A stretch of DNA of 64,000 nucleotides from Actinoalloteichus hymeniacidonis (lineage in GTDB: Bacteria; Actinomycetota; Actinomycetes; Mycobacteriales; Pseudonocardiaceae): positions 2,480,001 to 2,544,000 of the forward strand of contig NZ_JACHIS010000001.1 of NCBI RefSeq assembly GCF_014203365.1. The letters are read 5' to 3'. Positions 8,822 to 19,122 of the stretch are shown here, piece by piece. How positions within the stretch are numbered: position 1 is the first letter of the stretch; each line of letters starts with the position of its first letter. The translations under genes were made by a program, and so were the position numbers. Under the pieces are notes generated by a model, which saw nothing but the letters and a program-made list of their open reading frames with translations, did not search any database and was not told where the DNA came from.

Positions 8822-10066
8822 ATGACGAATCACCATGCGGTTCGCGGGGAAACAGCGTCGATGATCGATCTGGCGGACCCCGACACGTTCCTGGCCAACG
8901 ACCTCACCGACTTCTGGCGGCACCTACGCCACGAGCAACCGGTGTATCGGCATCCGGGCACCGCGCAGACAGGCGGGTTCTGGGTGTTGAGCCGACACGC
9001 CGACCTGCTCGCGGTCTACCGCGACACCGAGCACTTCACCTCGGAGCGGGGCAACATGCTCGACACCCTGCTGCATGGCGGCGACTCGGCCTCCGGCCGA
9101 ATGCTGGTGGTGACCGACGGACCACGACACCGCGAGCTTCGACGGGTACTGCTGCGGGCCTTCGCTCCCCGTGCCCTGCGCGTGGTGGTCGAACGCCTGC
9201 AGGCCTCGGTGCGCCGCCTGGTGCTCGACGCCGCGCGAGCGGGCAGCGTCGACTTCGCCGCCGACGTGGCCTCGGCCATTCCGCTGGCGACCATCTGCGA
9301 TCTGCTCGCGGTGCCCGACGTCGACCGCGCCCGCATCCTCGAATGGACCTCGGCCGCCCACGGTTCGGAGAACTGGCTCGCCGTGAACGAGATCCTCACC
9401 TATTTCGCCGGGCTGGCCAGGCAGCGTCGGGACACCCCGCACTCCGACGTCATCAGCCTGCTGGCCACCAGCGAGGTCGACGGGAAACTGCTGGAAGAGG
9501 ACGAGATCATCCTCAACTGCTACAGCCTGATCCTGGGCGGCAACGAGACCACCCGACTGTCGATGATCGGCGGGGTGCTCGCGTTCATCGAGAACCCCGA
9601 GCAGTGGGCGGCGTTGCGCGATGGTCTGGTCGAGGTCGACAGCGCCGTCGAGGAGGTGCTGCGTTGGACCTCCCCGACGATGTACATGGGCCGCAGCGTG
9701 AAGTCCGATGTGGTCCTGCACGACACCGAGATCAAGGCCGGTGACGTGGTGACGCTGTGGAACATCGCCGCCAACCACGACGAAGCGGTATTCGACCAGC
9801 CGGAGCGCTTCGACCTGGCCCGCACCCCGAACAACCACCTGACCTTCGGGCACGGCCAGCACTTCTGCCTCGGGGCCTATCTGACCAGGATCGAGTTGAG
9901 CACCCTGTTCGAGGTGCTGCGCACGGCGGTCGCCGACATCGCGCTGCAGGGCACACCCGTGCGCATCCACTCCACGATGCTCACCGGCTACAGCAGCCTG
10001 CCCGTCTCGCTGCGTCCGAACCCCGAGGGCGCGGCCCGACTGGCCGCGCCCACCACCTCGGACTGA
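8822..10066 (+). CDS. Cytochrome P450, probable carrier-bound amino acid hydroxylase
   Basis: This is a soluble bacterial P450 of 414 residues. The heme-thiolate loop is FGHGQHFCLGAYLTR, the K-helix ExxR lies in VEEVLRW, and the I-helix reads LGGNETTR, with Asn where most bacterial P450s have His, Asp or Glu. GGNETT/AGNETT P450s such as NovI, OxyD and P450sky commonly beta-hydroxylate aminoacyl groups tethered to NRPS carrier domains. ATG 8822 is used; an in-frame Met at residue 14 is a possible shorter start. The gene diverges from the aminotransferase and precedes mppP by about 190 bp. No MppO-type non-heme iron hydroxylase is seen in the window, so this P450 may supply the hydroxyl group. 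That is inference. Confidence 0.85.
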   Translation: MTNHHAVRGETASMIDLADPDTFLANDLTDFWRHLRHEQPVYRHPGTAQTGGFWVLSRHADLLAVYRDTEHFTSERGNMLDTLLHGGDSASGRMLVVTDGPRHRELRRVLLRAFAPRALRVVVERLQASVRRLVLDAARAGSVDFAADVASAIPLATICDLLAVPDVDRARILEWTSAAHGSENWLAVNEILTYFAGLARQRRDTPHSDVISLLATSEVDGKLLEEDEIILNCYSLILGGNETTRLSMIGGVLAFIENPEQWAALRDGLVEVDSAVEEVLRWTSPTMYMGRSVKSDVVLHDTEIKAGDVVTLWNIAANHDEAVFDQPERFDLARTPNNHLTFGHGQHFCLGAYLTRIELSTLFEVLRTAVADIALQGTPVRIHSTMLTGYSSLPVSLRPNPEGAARLAAPTTSD

Positions 10067-10255
10067 GTCGCCCCTTTCCTGCAAATTCAACTCGGTGTCC
10101 TATTCCGTCCATTGTGGATACGCTCTCCAACGTCCCGGCAGCTTTCGAATAAATGCCGGTGAGTGGGCCGTTCGCAGTGGTTCGACAATGATTTCTCGCT
10201 GCGCCCGGTCGCTCCAAGCACGTTCGTCCCACTACTCTCACGTTAGGTGCTTGTG

Positions 10256-11401
10256 ATGACGACGCACGCGACATCGTCTGATCGCAGTCTCGGAAATCTC
10301 ACCCAATTCGAGTATCTGGCATTGAACAATCCGCTCAATCTGGCCGATGGGCACGCCCGCCAGGAACTCACCCCCGGACAGGCCGGGATCATCGACGAAC
10401 TCCCGGCGCTCTGGGCGGATTCGGTGAAACGTCCGGTGGAGGAGGTGGAGGCCGCCGCGCACCGCGCCTACTTCGAACTGCTCGGCCAGCGCGACTACCG
10501 GGCGGCCGACAGCCAGGTGCTCAGCTGCTACTCCTCGTCGGTGGCGATGGAGATCTTCGCCAGATCGCTGGCCACCGTCACCGACTCGATCATGCTGGTC
10601 CACCCGACCTTCGACAACATCCCCGACATCCTGCGCGGTGTCGGCCTGCGATTGGTGCCGCTGGAGGAGGAACCACTGCACGCGGGCACCATCGACCGCG
10701 AACAGCTGCGGTCCGTCGGCTGCGTCTTCGTCACCACCCCGAACAACCCGACCGGCCGAGTGCTGTCCCAACAGCGCCTCGCCGAACTCGCCGCGCTGTG
10801 TGCCGAGCTCGACGTCCTGCTCACCCTGGACACCTCGTTCCGGGGTTTCGACCCGGCCGCGCACTACGACCACTACGCGGTGCTCAACGCCAGTGGCTGC
10901 CGCTGGGTCGTCATCGAGGACACCGGGAAACTGTGGCCCACCCTGGAACTGAAGATCGGTTGGCTGGTGTCCTCCGCGCACGCCGGACTGCCGTTGGCCA
11001 GGATCTACTCCGACATCCTGCTCGGCGTGTCACCGCTGGTGCTGTCCATGGTCCGCCGGTTCTCCGAGGACGCCGCCGGCGGTGGCCTGGCCGATCTGCA
11101 CCGCTTCATCGCGGGAAACCGGGCCCAGTTGCGCGGCGCGCTGGCGGGGCTGCCCGAGGTGCGGATCATCGATCCCGATTCCAAGGCCAGCGTCGAGCGG
11201 ATCGACCTCGGCAAGCGGTCGGCCCTGGACGTGTGGGCGGCGCTGCGCGATCAGAACGTGTTCGCCCTGCCGTGCCAGAAATTCCACTGGGCCCGACCCG
11301 ATGAGGGCGATCACAGCCTGCGGATCGCGCTGGCCAGGCCCACCGCCACGGTCGCCGCGCTGACCAAGGCGCTGCGCTCCGTGCTTCTCGACTCCCGATG
11401 A
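10256..11401 (+). CDS. mppP: L-arginine oxidase/hydroxylase, PLP-dependent (MppP)
   Basis: This 381-residue fold-type I PLP enzyme closely matches MppP as I remember it: LTQFEYLALNNPLNLADGHA, the run DSQVLSCYSSSVAMEI, HPTFDNIPDILRG, TTPNNPTGRVL, LDTSFRGFD and VVIEDTGKLWPTLELK, with the PLP lysine at K225. MppP uses O2, without metal or flavin, to convert L-arginine to 4-hydroxy-2-ketoarginine, the first step to L-enduracididine. I start at ATG 10256 (AGG 8 nt upstream) rather than the GTG codons at 10247 and 10253. The stop overlaps the next ATG as ATGA, so mppP, mppQ and mppR are translationally coupled. Confidence 0.93.
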   Translation: MTTHATSSDRSLGNLTQFEYLALNNPLNLADGHARQELTPGQAGIIDELPALWADSVKRPVEEVEAAAHRAYFELLGQRDYRAADSQVLSCYSSSVAMEIFARSLATVTDSIMLVHPTFDNIPDILRGVGLRLVPLEEEPLHAGTIDREQLRSVGCVFVTTPNNPTGRVLSQQRLAELAALCAELDVLLTLDTSFRGFDPAAHYDHYAVLNASGCRWVVIEDTGKLWPTLELKIGWLVSSAHAGLPLARIYSDILLGVSPLVLSMVRRFSEDAAGGGLADLHRFIAGNRAQLRGALAGLPEVRIIDPDSKASVERIDLGKRSALDVWAALRDQNVFALPCQKFHWARPDEGDHSLRIALARPTATVAALTKALRSVLLDSR

Positions 11402-12660
11402 CCACCGGCCTGCCGATGGGCGCCGACCCGGCGGATGACCGGGCGGCGGCCGCGCCCTCGACCGAGCCGTCCTCCACCGCGGGACCGCTGTCGCACCGCC
11501 GCCGCTGGCAGCTCGGGGTGGTGCAGTCGATGGGGCCGCCCGAGCTGATCGATCTCGTCCCCGGCTATCTGGACCCCGATCTGTTGCCGGTGGACCTGCT
11601 GCGAGGTGCGTACCGCGATGCTCTAGCCGAATTCGGTTCCGCAGCGCTGAGCTACGGAGACAACCAGGGCGCCGTGGAATTCCGAGAGGTCATGGCATCC
11701 CTGGTGAGCCCCGCCTGTGGACCGGAACACGTGCTGTCCACGGCGGGCACCTCACACGCGTTGCACCTGATCGCCACGGGACTCGCCGACCCCGGCGATG
11801 TGGTGTTGGTCGAGCAGACCGGTTACGACCTCGGCCGGGGCATCCTCGCCGACTGCGGGCTCCGGCTGCGCGAGGTACCGACGGATGACGACGGTCTGGA
11901 CCCGGCGGCCTTGCGATCCTCGGTGCTCGAAGCACGCTCCGGTGGGCAGCGGGTCGCCTTCGTACTGGTCACCCCCACCTTCCACAACCCGACCGGGCGA
12001 GTCATGTCACTCGAACGCCGACGAGAACTGATTGCCGTGGCACATCACCTCGGGGTGCTGGTGGTCGAGGACGACGCCTACGCGGATCTAGGCCTGACCG
12101 AGCCGACGTTGCGGCCGCCGACCCTGCTGGAGATGGCGGGTTTCACCGGCGTCATCGCGCTGCGGACCTTCTCGAAGACCCTCGGGCCGGGCCTGCGGCT
12201 GGGCTGCATGGTCGCCGAGCAGTCCCTGGTGCAACGCCTGGTCTCACACGGGTACTTCGTCAGCGGTGGCGCACCCAACCACACCACCTCGCTGGCGATC
12301 ACCCGGCTGATCAGCGACGGCGACTACCACCGACATCTCGAGTGGCTGCGCACCCGACTGCGGACCCGGCGGGACGCACTGCTCGGGGCGCTGCGCGACG
12401 GGCTCGGCACCGATCCCGTCCTGCGGTTCACCACCCCGGCAGGCGGTTATTTCCTCTGGGCGTGGAGCCGAGGCGACCACCGGGAGACCGATCTGCTGGC
12501 CGCCGCCGCCCGCGCGGGGGTGGCCGTCGCCGAGGGATCCCGCTTCGGCACCACGTCCGCGCCGAGCGCCCGACTGGCCTACAGCTTCAATTCGCCGAGC
12601 CGGCTGGCCGACGCAGGCGCCAGGCTGGCCGAGGCCCTGACTCTGGAGCAGAACCGATGA
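11398..12660 (+). CDS. mppQ: PLP aminotransferase of enduracididine synthesis (MppQ)
   Basis: This 420-residue class I/II aminotransferase has the PLP lysine motif RTFSKTLGPGLRLGC, the NPTGR motif in TPTFHNPTGR, and a MocR-like aminotransferase fold without the GntR DNA-binding domain. MppQ is proposed to aminate 2-ketoenduracididine to L-enduracididine. Assignment rests on its exact position between mppP and mppR, since the fold alone would fit many aminotransferases. It starts inside the mppP stop (ATGA) and ends inside the mppR start (ATGA), giving a fixed three-gene unit. Confidence 0.88.
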   Translation: MTTGLPMGADPADDRAAAAPSTEPSSTAGPLSHRRRWQLGVVQSMGPPELIDLVPGYLDPDLLPVDLLRGAYRDALAEFGSAALSYGDNQGAVEFREVMASLVSPACGPEHVLSTAGTSHALHLIATGLADPGDVVLVEQTGYDLGRGILADCGLRLREVPTDDDGLDPAALRSSVLEARSGGQRVAFVLVTPTFHNPTGRVMSLERRRELIAVAHHLGVLVVEDDAYADLGLTEPTLRPPTLLEMAGFTGVIALRTFSKTLGPGLRLGCMVAEQSLVQRLVSHGYFVSGGAPNHTTSLAITRLISDGDYHRHLEWLRTRLRTRRDALLGALRDGLGTDPVLRFTTPAGGYFLWAWSRGDHRETDLLAAAARAGVAVAEGSRFGTTSAPSARLAYSFNSPSRLADAGARLAEALTLEQNR

Positions 12661-13493
12661 GCGACCCGAACCATGGACCCACCGGATACAGTCTGCCGCT
12701 CTCGCCGACGGGAGCCTCCGCGATGCTCACCCCGCCACCGTGGCATTTCGCGGGCGAGGTGGTGATGGTCGACTACCGCGTCGACCCGGACCGGGCGGCC
12801 CGATTCCTGCCGCCCGGCCTGGACCTGGGCCCGGATCCGGGCGCGGCGGCGGCGGTGTTCGCCGACTGGCAGTGGTGTTCGGACGACGGAGCCGAGCTGA
12901 CGGACCCACAGCGTTGCCAGTTCGGCGAATTCCTCATCCTGCTGGGCTGTTCGGCAGGCGATCGGGTGATGGCGCGCTGCCCGTACGCCTGGGTGGACAG
13001 CGCGGTGCCGATGCTGCGCGGCTGGGTGCAGGGCATGCCCAAGCAGTTCGGCGAGATCCACCAGACCCGAACCCGGTCGGTGGGCCGGGCCGGACCCCGG
13101 TTCGCCACCAACGGTCGCTACGACGGCACTCTCTCGGTGCGGGGCAAGCGCATCGTCGAGGCGTCGGTGACGCTGTCCGAACGACTCGACGAACCACCGT
13201 GGCTGCACACCGTGCCACTCGTGCACACCAGGACCTTCCCTGGCTGGGTATCGGATACCCCTCCCGTGGAGGAACTGGTCACCTCGCAGGTGACCGGCGT
13301 GGAGTTCTCCGAGATCCTCGCAGGCGAGGCCACCCTGGACTTCGGGGCGGCGTTGGACGACGACTTCGCCGGTCTCGCCCCGGTGTCCGTCGGAAGGGGA
13401 TACGTCTTCGGCTATGCCGAGACGCTGTGCGGCGGCGCGTTGTTGGCGCCGCCCACCGCGTCGCCGCCCGTCGCGGTCGGGATGACCGGCTGA
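12657..13493 (+). CDS. mppR: Acetoacetate decarboxylase-like cyclase (MppR)
   Basis: This 278-residue member of the acetoacetate decarboxylase-like superfamily has the Schiff-base lysine region RGWVQGMPKQFGE (K129). MppR turns 4-hydroxy-2-ketoarginine into the cyclic guanidine 2-ketoenduracididine by dehydration and cyclisation and does not decarboxylate. With mppP and mppQ this completes the known route from L-arginine to L-enduracididine, so the peptide should contain enduracididine or a hydroxylated form. The start ATG overlaps the mppQ stop. It is the last gene of the plus-strand run; a convergent exporter gene follows after 61 bp. Confidence 0.92.
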   Translation: MSDPNHGPTGYSLPLSPTGASAMLTPPPWHFAGEVVMVDYRVDPDRAARFLPPGLDLGPDPGAAAAVFADWQWCSDDGAELTDPQRCQFGEFLILLGCSAGDRVMARCPYAWVDSAVPMLRGWVQGMPKQFGEIHQTRTRSVGRAGPRFATNGRYDGTLSVRGKRIVEASVTLSERLDEPPWLHTVPLVHTRTFPGWVSDTPPVEELVTSQVTGVEFSEILAGEATLDFGAALDDDFAGLAPVSVGRGYVFGYAETLCGGALLAPPTASPPVAVGMTG

Positions 13494-13554
13494 GCAGTCC
13501 GTGAGCCGTCGGGCCCGGTGTCGATCGCGGACGCCGGGTCCGACGAGCATCGGA

Positions 13555-15075
13555 TCAGTGTCCGTGGACGCTGCCCGCTGTGGCCTTGTCCATCTCGTTG
13601 CCGGTCGGCGATCGACGCAGCAGGAAGGCCGAGAGGACTGCGGCACCGAGCAACGCGACCGCGGAGACGGCCACCACCACGATGTAACCCGTGTCGAAGG
13701 CGCTGTTCGCGGCCGTGAGCAGGGCCGAAGCCTCGCCGTCGGACATCCCGGCGGCCGCGATGCGCGCATCGTCGATGCTGTTCGCCGCGCTCGGGTCCGC
13801 ACCATCGGGCAACGACACCGTGCTGGTGTAGACGAGCCCGAGCACGCTGCCCAGGATCGCGACGCCGGTCAGACTGCCGAACTCGTAGGAGACCTCCTCG
13901 ACGGAGGAGGCCATCCCGGCCCGATGCGCGGGGGCGTTACCGAGGATCGAGGACGATGCCGCGGCCATCGCGGCACCGAGACCTGCACCGGTGACCACCA
14001 GTCCGATCGTCGCGTAGATCGGGTCGGCGGAGACGACCAGCAGCAGGCTGGCGACGCCGATCGCCGAGATCAACATGCCTGCCGAGATCACCAGCTTGGC
14101 GCCCCACCGATGCAACAACGCCCCGGCCACGATGGACGCGGGCAGCGCGCCGACGGCCTCCGCCGCGACGATCAACCCGGCGTGCAGCGGAGTGAGCTCC
14201 AAGACCAGCTGGAAACGCTGGGTCAGGACGAGCTGGACCCCGGCGACGGTGAACATCGACAGGCTCGCCGCGATGACGCCGGTCAGAATCCGCCGGTCCC
14301 GGAACAGCCCGAAATCGATCAGCGGATACGGCTGCTTCCGTTGCCTACGGCCGAAGAACCAGAACCCGATCAACGACACCACCAGTGCGATCACGGTCGC
14401 AGACATCGAGGGGTCGGGCTTGGTGACCTCCTTGATGGCATAGACCAGACCGACCAGGCCGACCATCACCTGCAGCGAGGCGATCAGATCCCACGGGTGC
14501 GCCGGATCGCCCTTGCTGTCGGGCGCCACCAAAATCGTGGCGACGATCGCCACCGCCACCACCGGAACGTTGATCAGAAACGCCGAGCCCCACCAGAAGT
14601 ACTCCAACAGCAGGCCGCCGACGATCGGCCCGAGGGCGACACCGCAGACCGATAGTCCGCCCCAGACGCCGATCGCGACGCCGAACTCGCGGGGATCGGT
14701 GAAGGTGATGCGGATCAGCGCCAGCGTGGCGGGCATCATCGCCGCCGCACCCACCGCCAAAAAGGCCCGCGCCGCGATGAGCACGGCCGCGCTCGGTGCG
14801 AACGCGGCCAGCACCGAGGTCAGCCCGAACAGGACCAGCCCGGCCAGGAACATCCGTTTGTGGCCCACCCGGTCGCCGAGGGCGCCCGCGCCCAGCAGCA
14901 ACCCCGCCATGACCAGCGGATAGGCATTGATGATCCACAGCTTCTCGGAAGCCGTCGCCTGCAGATCATGGGTGAGCGTGGGCAACGCGGTATAGAGCAC
15001 GGTCATGTCGACCGCGATCAACAGCACTCCTGCCGACACCGTCCAGAGGACGAGCCAACGCCTTACCTTTGACAC
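13555..15075 (-). CDS. DHA2-family multidrug exporter (14 TM)
   Basis: This 506-residue EmrB/QacA-type transporter has the motif C region (WGGLSVCGVALGPIVGGLLLEYFWWGSAF) and about fourteen membrane segments. I chose GTG 15075 because AGGTGA lies 4 nt upstream and the protein then begins SKVRRWLVLWTVSAGVLL; the frame is open another 114 codons without a better start. It lies about 150 bp downstream of a tetR gene on the same strand and is probably controlled by the palindrome at 15757-15786. It may export the peptide or confer resistance, or it may lie outside the cluster. Confidence 0.88.
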   Translation of the reverse strand: MSKVRRWLVLWTVSAGVLLIAVDMTVLYTALPTLTHDLQATASEKLWIINAYPLVMAGLLLGAGALGDRVGHKRMFLAGLVLFGLTSVLAAFAPSAAVLIAARAFLAVGAAAMMPATLALIRITFTDPREFGVAIGVWGGLSVCGVALGPIVGGLLLEYFWWGSAFLINVPVVAVAIVATILVAPDSKGDPAHPWDLIASLQVMVGLVGLVYAIKEVTKPDPSMSATVIALVVSLIGFWFFGRRQRKQPYPLIDFGLFRDRRILTGVIAASLSMFTVAGVQLVLTQRFQLVLELTPLHAGLIVAAEAVGALPASIVAGALLHRWGAKLVISAGMLISAIGVASLLLVVSADPIYATIGLVVTGAGLGAAMAAASSSILGNAPAHRAGMASSVEEVSYEFGSLTGVAILGSVLGLVYTSTVSLPDGADPSAANSIDDARIAAAGMSDGEASALLTAANSAFDTGYIVVVAVSAVALLGAAVLSAFLLRRSPTGNEMDKATAGSVHGH

Positions 15076-15227
15076 CGGTTCACCTGTGTTCTCATCGATG
15101 GGTGCGCGATTTCGGGGCGTGCCGTGGAACCCGCTGTCTGCCGTGTGACGGCGTGGGCGGGACCGGGCTGTTCTGCCTGGGGGCTTCGTGGCCGAGCGGT
15201 AGCCGATCTCGTCGTGGTGCTTCGAGA

Positions 15228-15752
15228 TCAACCGTCGGCAGGGGCCGCCAACGCGCTGATGCGCTCGGTCAGTGCCGTTCGCAGTTCGGGGGAGAACGTG
15301 GTGCCCATCGAGACCTCGTACAGCCACAGTCCGTCGGCCGCCAACCAGGCGACGAACAGATCGAGTTCGGTCATGTCGGGTGACCAGCGTTCGATCATGG
15401 TGTTCCACGGCTCGCACAGCTCGGGTTTGCCCACCGATTCGAGGACGAACACCAGATCCGCTCGGCTGGCACCGTCGACCGAGACCTTCGTGTAGGCCGC
15501 CAGACGTTCCTGCTGGGTCGACTCCTCGACGGGCTTACCCAAGGCGGCGAGGAGTTTCTCTTCCCAGCAGTCGGCGATGTGACGCTGGATCGCCAGCATC
15601 AGTGCGTCGCGGGTGCGGAAGTGGTAGAGCAGTCCGCCCTTGGTCAGCCCGGCGGCCTCGGCCACCGAGTCCAGGGTCACGCTCGTGATGCCGTCGTTCT
15701 CGGCCACCCGCATCGCGGCCTCGAGGATCAGGGTTTTGGAGCTGGGGCGCAT
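15228..15752 (-). CDS. TetR/AcrR-family repressor of the adjacent exporter
   Basis: This 174-residue TetR regulator has an N-terminal helix-turn-helix (ITSVTLDSVAEAAGLTKGGLLYHF) and a C-terminal ligand domain. It is at the short end for the family. Its ATG is four bases from a perfect 30-bp palindrome, so it almost certainly represses its own promoter and, by readthrough or coupling, the exporter 150 bp downstream. The ligand is unknown; the cluster peptide is one candidate. Confidence 0.87.
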   Translation of the reverse strand: MRPSSKTLILEAAMRVAENDGITSVTLDSVAEAAGLTKGGLLYHFRTRDALMLAIQRHIADCWEEKLLAALGKPVEESTQQERLAAYTKVSVDGASRADLVFVLESVGKPELCEPWNTMIERWSPDMTELDLFVAWLAADGLWLYEVSMGTTFSPELRTALTERISALAAPADG

Positions 15753-15756
15753 GAGA

Positions 15757-15786
15757 GTAACTGTACCTTCCGGAAGGTACAGTTAC
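15757..15786. promoter_or_regulatory. Perfect 30-bp palindromic operator upstream of tetR
   Basis: Two 15-base half-sites, each reading GTAACTGTACCTTCC on its own strand, meet with no spacer (core TGTACCTTCCGGAAGGTACA). The site begins four bases upstream of the tetR ATG, so bound protein would block initiation of a nearly leaderless message. Confidence 0.8.
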
Positions 15787-15887
15787 GCATTCGCGAACGC
15801 GAAGATCGCCGCTTTTCGCGCAGTTTTCCGTCGGTTGTGCCGGTGGTGTCCTTGTGTCACCAGGGCGAATACCTTTTCGGAATAGTG

Positions 15888-15903
15888 TTTCCATATCGCG
15901 AAA
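15888..15903. promoter_or_regulatory. TTTC-N8-GAAA dyad upstream of malate synthase
   Basis: TTTC CATATCGC GAAA lies about 80 bp before the aceB start in the 195-bp gap after the tetR operator. Its AT-rich surroundings suggest a promoter or operator. An IclR-type protein is encoded just downstream of aceB, but no binding consensus confirms a link. Confidence 0.3.
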
Positions 15904-15981
15904 GATGTGTCACTCTGGCGAGACGCCGGGGAACGGCCGCCTCGGTCGTCCACTCGAAACGACGATGTACGGGAGTCAGCG

Positions 15982-17583
<1,602 letters not shown>

Positions 17584-17656
17584 GTGGGGTCGGGTAGGTC
17601 CGTCGCGGCCTGTTCGGGCGTGGGTGACCAGGCTGATCGAGATATTGCCTCGGGTG

Positions 17657-17929
17657 CTCGGCCGCCCCGCCTGCGTGGGGCTTACTCATCATCACCCATG
17701 ACCAGGAAGAGACCAGGAGGCTCACCCCCGCCTGCGCGGGGCTTACAACGCCCCGGAGTTCCCGCCCGCGCTGGTGTAAGGCCCACCCCCGCCTGCGCGG
17801 GGCTTACGGGACCCACTCGACTTTCCGCCACGACCAGTAGGGCCCACCCCCGCCTGCGCGGGGCTTACTGGGGAATCCGGGGAGCCTGCTTCGTGTGCGG
17901 GGGCCCACCCCCGCCTGCGCGGGGCTTAC
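17657..17929 (-). CRISPR. Five-repeat CRISPR array, type I-E-like repeats, no cas genes in the window
   Basis: Five 29-bp repeats occur at an exact 61-bp period (ends at 17685, 17746, 17807, 17868 and 17929), giving four 32-bp spacers. The shared 3' core on the plus strand is CCCGCCTGCGCGGGGCTTAC; it is partly palindromic and, read on the minus strand (GTAAGCCCCGCGCAGGCGGG...), resembles type I-E repeats. The leftmost copy (17657-17685) is degenerate, as terminal repeats are, so the leader should lie to the right of 17929 with transcription leftward. Spacers are at 17686-17717, 17747-17778, 17808-17839 and 17869-17900. The stretch 17930-18172 has no gene. Confidence 0.95.
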
Positions 17930-18172
17930 CCCTTTTTGACCTGCACCGTCAGCGGGTCGTGATGCGTTCGTGATCTACGTTGTCGATGTGCTGCACGACG
18001 TCTCCGAAGCGTTCGATGATGACGATCTTAGCGACGGCTCGTCGATCGTCGCCGACGAACTCGAAGCCACCGCACCACACCACAGGCACCGAGTCGGAAC
18101 TTCCAGGCACGACACCGATGACCTGGGATAGTGTGGTCGATCTTTTCCGTTTCACCCGAGGGAGGCCCATCG

Positions 18173-18964
18173 ATGGCCGAGGAGACCGGGCCCGGTCCCG
18201 TGCAATCGGTGGTCCGCGCGTTCGCGATCCTGGAATGGCTTGCCGCGCACGGTGGGGAGGCCGGGGTGAGCGAACTCGCGGAGGGCCTCGATCTGGCCCT
18301 GCCCACCACACATCGGCTGATGCGCACGCTGTCGACCATGGGCTACGTGCGGCAACTTCCGTCCCGGCGGTATGCGTTGGGACCCGGCCTGGTGGGTCTA
18401 GGCGATCGGGCCTCGGCGCTGCTGGCCACCTGGGCCCGGCCGACCCTGGTCGAGCTGGAGCAGACCGTCCAGGAGACGGCGAATCTGGCCGTGCTGGACG
18501 GCGACATGGTCGTCTATGTCGCGCAGGTGCCGTCCCGTCATCAGATGCGGATGTTCACCGAGGTCGGACGCCGGGTGTTTCCGCATTCGACCGGCGTGGG
18601 CAAGGCATTGCTGGCCGGGCTGCCCGACGACCGGGTCCGTGCACTCCTCGGTCGTACCGGACTGCCCGCCTACACCCCGAACACCCTGACCACCGAGGCC
18701 GAGGTATTGGCGGAACTCGCCGGAATCCGCGAGCGCGGTTATGCGGTGGACGAGGGCGAACAGGAGATCGGCGTGCGATGTTTCGCGATCGCCGTCCCCG
18801 GCGGCGATACCCCGACAGCGCTCTCGGTGTCCGGGCCGAGCAGCCGGGTGACGGCCGAGGCGGAGTCCTGGATGGTCCCCGCGCTCAAGAAAGCGGCCGC
18901 CGAGCTGGCCGAGGTGTTGACTCCGGGGGAGCCGAGCCGGTTCGTCGAACCCCGGGGTCGGTGA
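18173..18964 (+). CDS. IclR-family transcriptional regulator
   Basis: This 263-residue regulator has an N-terminal winged helix (VVRAFAILEWLAAHGGEAGVSELAEGLDLALPTTHRLMRTL, residues about 10-70) and the C-terminal IclR effector domain (VFPHSTGVGKALLAG, EGEQEIGVRCFAIAVP). ATG 18173 has GAGGGAGG seven bases upstream. IclR proteins sense small acids such as glyoxylate, pyruvate or aromatic acids. Malate synthase upstream and an SDR downstream are the nearest candidate targets; neither is proven. Confidence 0.88.
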   Translation: MAEETGPGPVQSVVRAFAILEWLAAHGGEAGVSELAEGLDLALPTTHRLMRTLSTMGYVRQLPSRRYALGPGLVGLGDRASALLATWARPTLVELEQTVQETANLAVLDGDMVVYVAQVPSRHQMRMFTEVGRRVFPHSTGVGKALLAGLPDDRVRALLGRTGLPAYTPNTLTTEAEVLAELAGIRERGYAVDEGEQEIGVRCFAIAVPGGDTPTALSVSGPSSRVTAEAESWMVPALKKAAAELAEVLTPGEPSRFVEPRGR

Positions 18965-19046
18965 CTTGCGCATCGGCGCGCGCGGGGCCGGGCGCGCCGA
19001 CCTGTGTCGCGATTGGACACGGGTTCGATGCGGCATACGGTGAGGT

Positions 19047-19062
19047 TGTTGCGGCCGCAACA
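19047..19062. promoter_or_regulatory. Perfect 16-bp palindrome upstream of the SDR gene
   Basis: TGTTGCGGCCGCAACA is exactly self-complementary and lies between the iclR stop and the SDR start, about 60 bp before the ATG. It is a likely operator, and the neighbouring IclR protein is the first candidate to bind it. Confidence 0.5.
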
Positions 19063-19122
19063 GAAGTGGTCGGACGCCGAGCGGGCCGGCCGGCCCGCAG
19101 CACAGCGAGGAAAGTGAGCGCA

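Noticed and set aside
17584-17973. Open frame of 129 codons across the CRISPR array (PPPARGL repeats)
   Set aside because: It is the translation of the repeats themselves; there is no ribosome site and the period is that of the array.
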